Source: Thermothelomyces thermophilus ATCC 42464
Taxonomy: Eukaryota; Ascomycota; Sordariomycetes; Sordariales; Chaetomiaceae
Assembly (NCBI RefSeq): GCF_000226095.1
Contig: NC_016478.1
Location: 734,001-798,000, forward strand
Direction of reading: 5' to 3'
Length of the DNA stretch: 64,000 nucleotides
Position numbers and translations under genes: made by a program. A model generated the notes under the pieces. The model worked only from the letters and a program-made list of their open reading frames with translations, did no database searches and was not told the DNA's origin. The number at the start of each line of letters is the position of its first letter. Within the stretch, counting starts at the first letter, position 1. This document shows positions 1 to 9,800 of the stretch, one piece after another.

Positions 1-2412
1 ACATCTAGTTAACTCTTTAAGCCACCTTCCGCCACCTTCCGCCGTAACAAGAGAGATCACACCGATGGCGGATTCAGTTATGTAAGTGTGCGCTTCCTTT
101 CTTCGCGGCACGGCACGTTGCAGCGCGCTAACGGCCCGACCACTTGTTTTCGCCCTTTGCCGAATGTAGAAAGCCAAGGACCCGGCCGTACATCCCCTGC
201 ATCATCTGGAGCCGAGCTCGCCAGACCAATCAGTCGTGAACGTGCTACTTTCAACTTCTCCCAGCGACTATGCCCGCACCTCCTCCCTCGATCACAGTCA
301 CCGACCTGCCAGCATCATGACGGTATGACGGTATTCAACCACTCCTCAGCGGTCTGGCGGGTATTTTGCTGTGTCTAGGGCCTTCTAGCATAGTAAGCCA
401 AACAATGACGACCAAGCTTGAGCGGGGCCTCAGACGCGCAGGTACACAGCTCCGGTATTCCTGAGATATACATACGCGATACATTGTGCTTCCCGTACGT
501 ACATGCCTCCTGGCTCTTCCTGAATCTTCCCGACTTACAACAAGCCAGTCGAGCGGCAAACAGGTGAGTCTAGAATAGAAGAGGTATGTACGAACTACAA
601 CTACATATATACGTACCGCTCGTCTCGGAGCTCAGGGATATACACAACTGTAGTTATAGTTGCAGACACCGACGGCTTTAGGCTGGGTTCGGGTTAGAAT
701 TTACTCCGTACCCCGTACCCCGTTTTCTTGTGGCTGAAGGACGACTATCGTTTCTTACTCCGTCATCTGCGGATGGGGCGCCGCTGAAGGAGCCTCTGTG
801 TAACACACCTTTCATCCTCACATCCGGCCCTCTCTCTCTGGGCCACACTAGATGGCGCACCCGCGATTCAGCCTGTCTCGGTGAACCTGCGTGGGAGACA
901 AACTCAAAGACACGGGCTCAAACCTTTGGACGAGCCCTGTTCGTTACGATAAGTTTCTGCCCCATCGTCCATTGGCATCTTTAGGCAACGCCATCCATCC
1001 ATCTCAGCACGAGTGTCTTTTTTTTTTTTTTTTTTTTTTTTTTGGCCATCCGCTCACAGCGCAGCTCTCCCGGGATCTTTGGTTTCCCAGTCGCACGCGC
1101 AATGTTCGAGAAAGGGACTTACAACTAACCCGGGATGGCCAATGGTCCGTCCACGTTTACCTTTTTGTTTCGTGTGTTACGAGACGCAACCCCGTTATTC
1201 TGGGCATTTAGCTCTCGTATGGAGGAGCTGCTGCCTCTAAACCACATGCCTGGACCACTCCGAGAGGTTTGGCCAAGCCGCCTGTCCCTGGAGCACCCCT
1301 CTTTTCCTTTTTCGCGAGTGAAGATACTGTGTAGAGCCACAGATGGTACGATGTCGTCTTGGAGGCCTCTGTCACCCCCGAGAAAGAAAGAAGAAGGAGG
1401 GACACGTGTTCTACCTGAGGGCCTCGTCGTGGTCAAGGTTGGACATCTTATTGGTGGAAAAGGGGGGGGGGCCGCCACAGGTATGGTGGATGTGTATGTG
1501 CGAAAATACTGTACATACATCCGCACCAGCGCAGCTAGCATTCCCATTTGCTTTGAAACAACCCAGAGCGATCGGCCTGGATGCCTCCCTTGAATTTTCC
1601 CTGAAGGGCATACCGAGCTCACCGCTTGTGGGATTAGCTATTGGCATCATGCTGTCTCCAACATGATCATTCGTTGTGCTCAGGGTCCGTTCTGGAATGT
1701 GGTTGAGCATATCAAGAGAGACGAATCGATGTCGCGTTGTGTTTAGATGCCCCATCCTGGGATTGTTGGATGGCTCCCTGTTAAAGGTTTGCTGCAAACA
1801 GGTTTCTCCTCCTGCGCCTGGGAAAGGGGTTGTTGTTGACGAACGGAAGTGATGTGAGAGGAGCTGACCGGACAGACATTCACCATGTTCGGTCCGTTGA
1901 TGTATCTTCTCCCGTACGAATCGTCGAGCCAGAAATATTTCTCTTCCTTGGGAAAGACGAACAATTGCAACCCCCTTGGTCATTTTCTTTGGGGGTGGTG
2001 CCTGTTAGCAAAGTTGATCAATCTGTACTCACCCCCATTGTCCTATTTCTCTCTGTCGACCAAAACAACAGAAATGAGCTGATAGAACAGGAACTACAGG
2101 TGCTGGGTTATCTTACTCGCCATAGTAGCGCAGAACTACGGCGCCGTGTCTTACATCGCCAAGAGACTTCCAACTAGTTACTGGAATGAGAGGTAGCTCA
2201 GTGTTTTGATGTCTCAGTACACGCCTAGACATAGACATCACATCATACATACGAGATCGTGGACTTGATTCAACAGAAACAGTAGCTCCTGCTCTTTTGT
2301 TACAGGTGGCGCTCCTCCTAGGGGTATAGTACGAATGACAATGGTAAGGAAAAAAAAAAAATACACGCTTCAACCTTGACCATGCAGCAGATACACAGTG
2401 ATGCCTTGAGCC
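1..2412. other. Gene-free left flank
   Basis: No gene is recognised here. Open frames on both strands reach about 190 codons (for example 1411-1983 on the minus strand), but their translations are low-order and resemble no family I know. The stretch holds a run of 26 T at 1018-1043, a G run near 1461-1471, an A run of 12 at 2350-2361, and one copy of the dispersed 9-mer TACTCCGTA at 702-710. The last few hundred bases are probably the 3' flank of the minus-strand gene ending at 2413. Confidence 0.6.
1018..1043. repeat. Homopolymer run of 26 T
   Basis: An uninterrupted T run lies in non-coding DNA. Length is likely to vary between strains and assemblies. Confidence 0.9.
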
Positions 2413-5400
2413 CTAGTCCCAAACGTTGACAGCCATAAGTCCCGACAGTCCAGCCGCTCCACGACTCATACCATCTTCATATTCCCGACCGTTTCGTGCT
2501 TGCTCCGCCCTGACTTTCGCAAGATCGGCTTCCAGGTCCCAATTCCCTCCAAGGAACTCATCCAGGTTATCCATCACTGCACTGACTTCGTCAACAGGAC
2601 TCTCCTCGTCCGCGAACCCGGGTGCTTCCTCTTCTTCGAGATTCCCCTCATCCCCGGACGCACCCATCTCTCCTTCTTCTCCTCCTCCCTCGCCACATTC
2701 GCCGTGTACAACCCCGTCCATCTCAATAGGCTCCGTGCCCTCGCCCTCACCTTCGCCTTCGCGTCCCATGACATGCCCAACAGCAGAAGGAGCAGTAACA
2801 TCAGCAGCATCAGGAGCAGTAGCACCGGCATGCGGCTGGATCCCGACCTCCGCCCTCAAGAAGGCCTCCGCCATCGCCTCCACAGCAGGGCTGCCGCAGA
2901 CCTGCTGCGACGCACTCGGAAGGAGGCTCTTCTCCACCGTCCTCGACGCCTGGGTTCTCTGGGAGGTTCGAGGAGTCGGGACGCTCACGCCCACGCCCAT
3001 ACCCATGCCCACGTCGCCTCGCCTGCTGCTTGCCGCTGCGACAGCGGCAAAATGTTTTCCAAACTTCTGGCTTGCCGTAGGCAGGGCAGATGTGGAGAGG
3101 ATGCTTGGCGGCGGAGAGGTTGCGCGGAAGGGGCGGGCCAAACCGTCCTTTGTTCTCCCTTTCCCTAGGGAGGGCGAGCGTGGTGTTGAGGGCTCTTGCG
3201 TGTGAAGGGGCTGGCCCGCACCGTGTGGGGAGGAGGATGTCATGTTCGCATCGTCAGGGGTGGATTCGCCTGGGAGGGGCGCCCAGGAGACGCGCTTTGG
3301 TGGCCGGGCTTGTTGCTGCTGCTTCTGCGAGCGTCTTGGCTTGAAGTTTGGCTGCTTCGCTTTTGCGGTTGATTCTCTGGTCCAAGGGTTAGATATGGCT
3401 GCCTCGACAAGGGCTTGGGTACTTGGTAGATGTTCTTCGTTTGTGACAGCGGAGATGCGGCGTCGTTTGGCAGGGGAAGGGGTCATGAAGTCCCTGAAGG
3501 ATTTCACCGAGAGGGTGAAGTCGGGACTTGGAAGGCCGGACTGCTTTGTCTCAGGAGTCGACGGTTGAGGAGGGTACGGTGGAGGGCTGCACATGTCGGC
3601 GTCGTCGTTGTTGATGTTATAGGGTATAACGGAGTCCTGGAGAGGATCTGCGGGTGGTGATACATGACTGCTGGCGGGAGATGACAAGGGGTTGAACAGC
3701 CGGACCTCCGGCAGCTGCATCTGCGAGTCGCCCCGTACCCAAGGGCTTTGCGAGACTGCTTGTTCCAGCGCCTGGCTGGCGATAGAAGAAAGCCTTGTGT
3801 TTGCGAGGTCCAAGTGAGGCGGGGGAGCGGGGATGTCTAGGGCACCAGGCACAACATCCTCTGTCTTACACCACGGGCTCTGAACGGTCCTCGGCGGAGT
3901 CACCCGGATATCTGCCGCTTTATTACCCCCCTCATGTTGCGGCTGGAAGCCCTGCGATTTCAAACAGGGCGCTGGGCCATCGCTGGCCCAAGGACTCTGG
4001 ATCTCCGGTGCTGGACATGAGGAGGTGGGTTGTAAGTGATTTGCCGAGGAACTCTCGCAGCTAAAGCCAGTTTGGGCCCCGGCTTGCAGCTGTTCAGTTA
4101 CACTCATGGCATCGTCATCAACTTCGTTCTCTGCCTGGGCCTTGGCTGTGCCCACAGCAGGATCAACCTCATCCGCGGCCACCTCGCCATTACTGTGTGG
4201 TTCCGTTTTGATGAAGGATCCGCAGTCCTCTGCTGCTGCGTGAACAGTCTTGTCCTCATGAGGTAGGTACACGGTCTCCTGTGGGAGGGCAGCGCTGCTG
4301 ACCGACATGGAGCGGCGACAATCGGAACTGTGTCTTGAGTGCATAGACTCTTGAGGGCGCGGTGATCCTATGCCAAGCATTCGGGGAGAGTCCCCTCCAG
4401 TGCTTCGCTGCGTCTTGGGCCAGAGTAGCCTTCTGGACGAACCAAAAACCTCGGAGATCACGTCCTGCGACTGTTTCTCTGCCGAAAAGTGTCCAAAACT
4501 GGGCCCGCCGTCATATTCCGAGCCAGAGAGAGATTCTGACGGAACCAGCGTGGGCCCATCAATCTGTGAGGGTGTTTTCGCAGAGTCCTTGTCTTCAGCC
4601 TGGCCTTGACCATCCTCGTTTCCTTCTTCGTGTGGTGGATGAGCGACGTTAACGGAGGCTTCAACCTCATGTCCTTCCCCGGAGATTCCATGTTCTGCGA
4701 CTTCCGTAGCAGCTTCACGGTTCTGCACAACACCTGCACCCTTTGGTGTTTCCACGTTACCAGGAACATCCCCCCCAGATTCAGCAGAGTGCAGGCTGTG
4801 GTCTCCTCCTGCTCCTGTTGCGCGTTTTGGAAATGTTTGACCGTCCGAGCCTTGTCTTTGTGCAGGACTATTTGGTGCCGATGAGGCATTTGCCAACTTA
4901 CTCCTGTCCAGAGACGACTCCTTTCCTCGCGCGTCTTTTGTCCGGTAACGGAAGCTTCCGTCTGTTCGCGGGGTCGCTTGTACTTGCGGCAGCACAAATG
5001 ACGCGGCTCGCTCCGGCAGAGCACCGCTCGGAGTGGCGTTTCCGACCCCCAAGGGAGCACTGGCAGCGGGTGTATCCGTTGTCGGGGACGTTGCCCGTGT
5101 CTGCGGCGTCGGAGCTGTCGTGTCTGGGGCATCGCGGCCGCCAGCTGAGGTACGGTTGCTCCTGGCTGCCCGGCCCAACTGCTCATCATGCTGAGCAGCG
5201 TGCGGAAGAGGGTCGGTCCGTTCTAGTAAGTGTGTCGAAGATGGAGGAAGGCCGGATCTAGGACGGTTCAGACCGAGGTCCTGGCCGGGTTTGCACGCCA
5301 CTGCTCGAGTCCCCTTCCGCCTTGAAGTCTCCGAAGAACGATCTTGTTCGAGATTGTTGTACACTCTTGGGGTGTGCGACATCAGTTCACTTGCCCCATC

Positions 5401-6024
5401 GTCTAGGGTATCCAGTGTCAAGCCAGACTGCCTCCGATTGGTGTGTTGGGTTGCCCTCCTCGACTCGGCCGACGTGGGTTCAGGCTGCGGCGAATGTTGG
5501 ATCGAACTCGGAGGGAGGTCGCTTTCCACAATCACCTTGTCTCGCCAGCTCTGTACCCGATGGAAAGTGTCTTCATCCATATAACGCGGAGGCGTGTAGA
5601 CGTGCTGAGGTAATGTCGGCTTGGTCTCGGAAGCTTCTCGACGAGAATTGCTCGAGTCGAGCACGGCTTTGCATTCTCCTTCCTCTGCTGCCCTCCTTGG
5701 TGCGGAGGACGGTTTTCTCTGATTATATTTTTCCCGAGTGCCGGATTTCGATCGCCATGGATTCGTCCATCCGGATGCCTTGTCGAATGGTCCACGCAAG
5801 GAGGCCGAAAGCAGGAACACGGGCTTCCCTTCGAGGAAACGCTCTGCTTGTGCCTCGTAGCGGATGCGGCGCTCGGCGGGGCTGTCGTATGCCTCATCGT
5901 CGGAGCCGTAGCAGAGGACTTCGTCCGGGTTTGTAAGGGCTTCGCAGCAGATGGGCTCGTTGCCAAAGTTGTCGGGGTGCAGCCATTCGAGGTCCGCAAT
6001 TCCGAATCCAAATCGACGCTTCAT
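2413..6024 (-). CDS. Large disordered protein with repeated SPW motifs, function unknown
   Basis: This is a single-exon frame of 1203 residues, and I do not recognise the family with certainty. The start at 6024 is chosen because the first 100 residues look folded and conserved: a GIADLEWLHPDNF stretch, then two cysteines in PICCEAL, an acidic YGSDDEAYDSPAERR segment, and FLEGKPVFLLSASLRGP. The rest is Ser/Pro/Gln-rich and probably disordered. A short motif, [SN]PW preceded by polar or branched residues, recurs near residues 88, 678, 717, 760 and 880. The last two copies share a longer context (QALExAxSxxPW). A basic PSPAKRRR stretch near residue 870 could be a nuclear signal. The C-terminal quarter has Gly/Glu repeats and ends in an acidic segment with FLGGNWDLEADL. 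The gene is divergent from the Cdc11-like gene across 822 bases. A nuclear or scaffold role is only an inference. Confidence 0.85.
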   Translation of the reverse strand: MKRRFGFGIADLEWLHPDNFGNEPICCEALTNPDEVLCYGSDDEAYDSPAERRIRYEAQAERFLEGKPVFLLSASLRGPFDKASGWTNPWRSKSGTREKYNQRKPSSAPRRAAEEGECKAVLDSSNSRREASETKPTLPQHVYTPPRYMDEDTFHRVQSWRDKVIVESDLPPSSIQHSPQPEPTSAESRRATQHTNRRQSGLTLDTLDDGASELMSHTPRVYNNLEQDRSSETSRRKGTRAVACKPGQDLGLNRPRSGLPPSSTHLLERTDPLPHAAQHDEQLGRAARSNRTSAGGRDAPDTTAPTPQTRATSPTTDTPAASAPLGVGNATPSGALPERAASFVLPQVQATPRTDGSFRYRTKDARGKESSLDRSKLANASSAPNSPAQRQGSDGQTFPKRATGAGGDHSLHSAESGGDVPGNVETPKGAGVVQNREAATEVAEHGISGEGHEVEASVNVAHPPHEEGNEDGQGQAEDKDSAKTPSQIDGPTLVPSESLSGSEYDGGPSFGHFSAEKQSQDVISEVFGSSRRLLWPKTQRSTGGDSPRMLGIGSPRPQESMHSRHSSDCRRSMSVSSAALPQETVYLPHEDKTVHAAAEDCGSFIKTEPHSNGEVAADEVDPAVGTAKAQAENEVDDDAMSVTEQLQAGAQTGFSCESSSANHLQPTSSCPAPEIQSPWASDGPAPCLKSQGFQPQHEGGNKAADIRVTPPRTVQSPWCKTEDVVPGALDIPAPPPHLDLANTRLSSIASQALEQAVSQSPWVRGDSQMQLPEVRLFNPLSSPASSHVSPPADPLQDSVIPYNINNDDADMCSPPPYPPQPSTPETKQSGLPSPDFTLSVKSFRDFMTPSPAKRRRISAVTNEEHLPSTQALVEAAISNPWTRESTAKAKQPNFKPRRSQKQQQQARPPKRVSWAPLPGESTPDDANMTSSSPHGAGQPLHTQEPSTPRSPSLGKGRTKDGLARPFRATSPPPSILSTSALPTASQKFGKHFAAVAAASSRRGDVGMGMGVGVSVPTPRTSQRTQASRTVEKSLLPSASQQVCGSPAVEAMAEAFLRAEVGIQPHAGATAPDAADVTAPSAVGHVMGREGEGEGEGTEPIEMDGVVHGECGEGGGEEGEMGASGDEGNLEEEEAPGFADEESPVDEVSAVMDNLDEFLGGNWDLEADLAKVRAEQARNGREYEDGMSRGAAGLSGLMAVNVWD

Positions 6025-6846
6025 GGCCGCGGTGATATTCGACGCATTACGGCGTCGTATTGTCGTCGGGCTCGATGTTACGACCTGGTGATGTTGTGAA
6101 CAAACGTCAATTGGAGGGTTGTTGGCCCACAGTTGCTTGTTCTGTCTGTCAATGTTGGTGAGCTTTGTGGGTTGGCCGGGGGTAGCTGCAGGTCGCCAGG
6201 GCCCCAGAGGGCGGAAGTGGAGCGAAACGCGCCTGGACGCGTTCGCTCAATTTAAACCAGAGTCGCGCGGTCAGCTGAGACACCTGCAAGCCCTCTAAAT
6301 CAACCTTGTTAGCCATTGCTTAGCCGGTTGCTAGGGAAATAAGGAGTGGGGCAAAAGCCCGCCAATCATCGAATATCCCACTGTTTATTCCCCAAACACG
6401 GGCCAACCTGATAGGAAATTGACCAATCTCGACCGTGGCGCTGTCGATAAGTCACTAACTAGTGTAAGCCCAAACCTGCGATTCTTTCGGGCAGTCATTC
6501 TGGGGTCGAACGATATTGCGATTTTCCTTATCGACCATCGATTCCACCAAAGGCATTTACAACATACACGCAGTACACGTACTTGCAGTAATTTGCGACG
6601 GGATACCGGGAGGGCTCCCGTCCGCTTTCAATGCCTGTTTTGTGTGTGACCTGCACCATCGACCAACCCGAACGTCCACCGTGGACCCCGCCAAACAAGA
6701 ACGGTCAATCGCATTCGCCCCCCCAAAAAAACAGTCAGCGCCGCCCACCTGTCACTCCGGCATCCCACGCCTTGATGACGGCCTGATCACCAGCCTCTCC
6801 GCGCACGCACACATCGCATCGATATCCACCACCACCCGACGCCGCC
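6025..6846. promoter_or_regulatory. Divergent promoter region between the SPW-motif gene and the Cdc11-like gene
   Basis: These 822 bases separate two outward-facing start codons. They contain an ACGCGT hexamer at 6237-6242 (the Mlu cell-cycle box core of the yeast MBF factor) close to a second CG-rich AAACGCGCC at about 6225, and a CCAAT-type pentamer near 6361. A single ACGCGT is expected by chance every few kilobases in GC-rich DNA, so the regulatory reading is tentative. Confidence 0.4.
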
Positions 6847-9800
6847 ATGGGGCACGCCTGGCTGGACTCCCTGTCCGAGGATTGGGTGTCGCAGCCCGGA
6901 TCGGCCGACGCGTCCTTTGCCGAGCACGAAGCTGCTCCTGTCCCGGCCCAGAAGCTGCCCAAACCGCAGACGCCGAGTAGGATCCCGCGTCTCAGCCCCC
7001 ACGTTAGGAAGTTCCAAAGTGCACTCGGCAATGCAGGCAACAGCAACGCCAGCAACGGTAACAGCGCGACCAAGAGCAACAGCAACAGCAACAACAGCAA
7101 CAACAACAACAATAGCAGCAGCAGCAACATTCTCAGCGAACGGAGTCTTAATGAGCGACTTGCCGCCCAGTCTCGCCGCACCCCCTCCAAGCTCTCGCAG
7201 GAGGTGAGCCCCAATACCGGTGGCCGCGATTGCCCCGCATGCCGCTCCGCCTCGGCCTCGACAACGAATTCTGTCGTCCGCAGGCCGTTTCTGCGCAAAT
7301 CGACCGGGACTTCCCAATCTAAAGGGCGGGCGGGAGACACGCCGGAGTGGAAGCGGCGTCTCGTGTATGGCGAGCTGTCCTACGGCGAGCAGAAGGACCT
7401 GTTCACCTCTGCGGGAGCGGGTCTGGAGAGCATCTTTAAGCCACCGCACCCCACGCCAGGTCCGTCGCGAGACGGGAAGATGGACGATTCTTGCCATGAG
7501 CATGACCAAGAGCAGGACTTCGCCGCACCACCCAGCCCGCCCTCCCATCGTCGGAACCCATTAACGGTCGACACACACGTAGACGAATCACCCCAGCAGC
7601 TGCCGCAGCCGCAGCCGTCAAGACGGGCAGGTCCACCGGTTCGATATAGGCGTACGGAGGAATCGCCCGACACAAGCAAGGACTCCGAGTTGAGCATGCA
7701 GCAGCACGAGAGCTGCTCTTGTCAGACGTCCAAAACGGACCAGACGGCATTGTCGGCCGAAGAGGGGCCGCGCAAGGTCAGCGGCCGGAGCGATATCCGC
7801 AACGAAGATTTCAGCCCCATCCTCCTCGAACGGCGCCAAGCAAGCAACGGCGCGACCACTTTTAGTCCTGCCGATCTGCCTCCGGATGAGCTGCGGAAGC
7901 GTCTGGAGATGCTGCGACGCAATCAGATGCTCCTCGCGGGTGGCGCCAATGACGGCACCATCCACAACCACACCCCGTCTCGCAACGAAACCACAGAAGA
8001 CTACGTGAGGTTAGAGGGGTTCGTCAACTTCCAAAGAGGTGGTCGGTCCGAGGAAGGGTCGTTCCGCAACCGGATGCTGAGCTCCGCTCTCAACGACAGC
8101 TCCGAGCTGAACCCAGAGGAGTCCCTGCAAGCGAGCACCCCGAAGCAATTTCTCTCCGTGAGGGTTGAACAGTGCGACTCGTCCGAACACAGGCCCGTTG
8201 ACAGCCCCGACGTTCCGCGTGTCCCGGATCCGAGCCCAGAGAAACGGCTGGCACCGGTCCAGCCCAGCCCCGGGAGCCCCCTGAAACTCTTTCAGCCATA
8301 CGATACCTTTACGAGCCAGACCCTCCTGAGGCGGCTGAGTCAGGTACACGGAGAGGCAGGCGACATTTCCTTCTCCATAGCGGTGGACGAGAGCCGGATG
8401 CAGGGAGACAACCCGTCAGGGCTTCTCCCTCCGGCGTCCCAAAACGGGCCAGACGACCACTCGTTTGCCCATGCCAGCAGGTTCGGCGCTGGCGAACTCG
8501 ACGGGTACGAGTTCAATGACGAGTTCTCTCATCTATCTCACAACGCCACCTGCATGGACGGGGATAAGGAGAACCGCGAGCCCGCCGAGGACTCGTTGCT
8601 TCCCCAGCGCCAGCCCATCTTTGACCTCCCCCACAACTCTTCGCCATCTGGGACCCCAGATCTCGTCGTGAACCGACGACGCAAGTCCACAAACTCCCGC
8701 CCTTCCCGACGTTCGGCCAGAGCCTCCTTCCCGGCCTATTCTGACATGCTCTCCCCGCCCGGGGGGCGGAGAGACCTGTCTGGGACAGAGATTAAGCGAC
8801 CCCGCACGTCTCCCTCGAAGAATCCCACTCCGAAACGGCGGAGGACACTTCACAGATCAGACATCTCATACGGATCCGGAGACCCTAACTCGGGGGTCGA
8901 CTCTGCACAGCTGTCGCATCTTCAAATGCAGTCGGTGCTTGGCCGACTCCGGCAAGATGTCCGGGAGAGCGATGAGCACGAGATGGCGGGACACGACCTC
9001 CACCATTCACTGCGCTCTCGGACACCAACACCCAGCCAACGGCGCTCCCTTCAGGCTGAGCGCCAGCCCCTTGCGCAGATCGAGAGGTCTCCCGCCCGCT
9101 CAAGCAGGCATTCGCAACCCCCGGCGGCCCTTCCTCTCGGTACAACCGTCGAGACGAACCGGAAGTCGTCAATCAAGACCGAGGATTTCATTAACGAAGC
9201 AAACAAGATCATGGCCATGATTCGCAGCAAGGCTGGCCTGCCAAGCGGCCTCGCCAGTGTCGAGGAGTCGGATGAAGAGAAGGGCCAACCATCGCCAGAA
9301 CTTGAGGGTTCCTTTGAGGAGTCGACCCAGGAACCGTTCTCGCGGCCGCCCAGCCGCGAGGGAAGGCCTCCTCTCACGCGCAAGTCCACGAAGCAAGAGG
9401 ACCCCGTGCTCGCAGAGCAACTGAAGAAGTACGAAGAGGCCAGCGACATGGGCGACATTCTCCCTTCGTCTGTGCGCTCATCCCATCCTGTCCGAGGATC
9501 CGATTCCGTGACGAGGGAACAGGCGACGGAGGAGTGGGCCAAGGAACAAAGTCAAAGGTCAGGATCCCAGGTCAATACCGTCAGCGACCCCCCAAACATC
9601 CGCATCTCCCGGAACTCAGATTGGCAAGAGCAACAGTCTGCGAATGGCCCAGCCGATGGGATCCCCTCTCAAGGTTCGGCCGGCCTCAACACTCAAAGCA
9701 CGGGCCTTTCTCTTCCGACCGGATCGTCTCGGGTGTCATCAAAAGGGTCTGAGGCAAGAAAGACAATCATGCCTGAAAGCGTGTCCCACTTGATCCCGGA

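Noticed and set aside
1125-1983. Overlapping frames of 100-190 codons on both strands in the left flank
   Set aside because: There are no recognisable motifs, no splice-linked continuation and similar openness in several frames.
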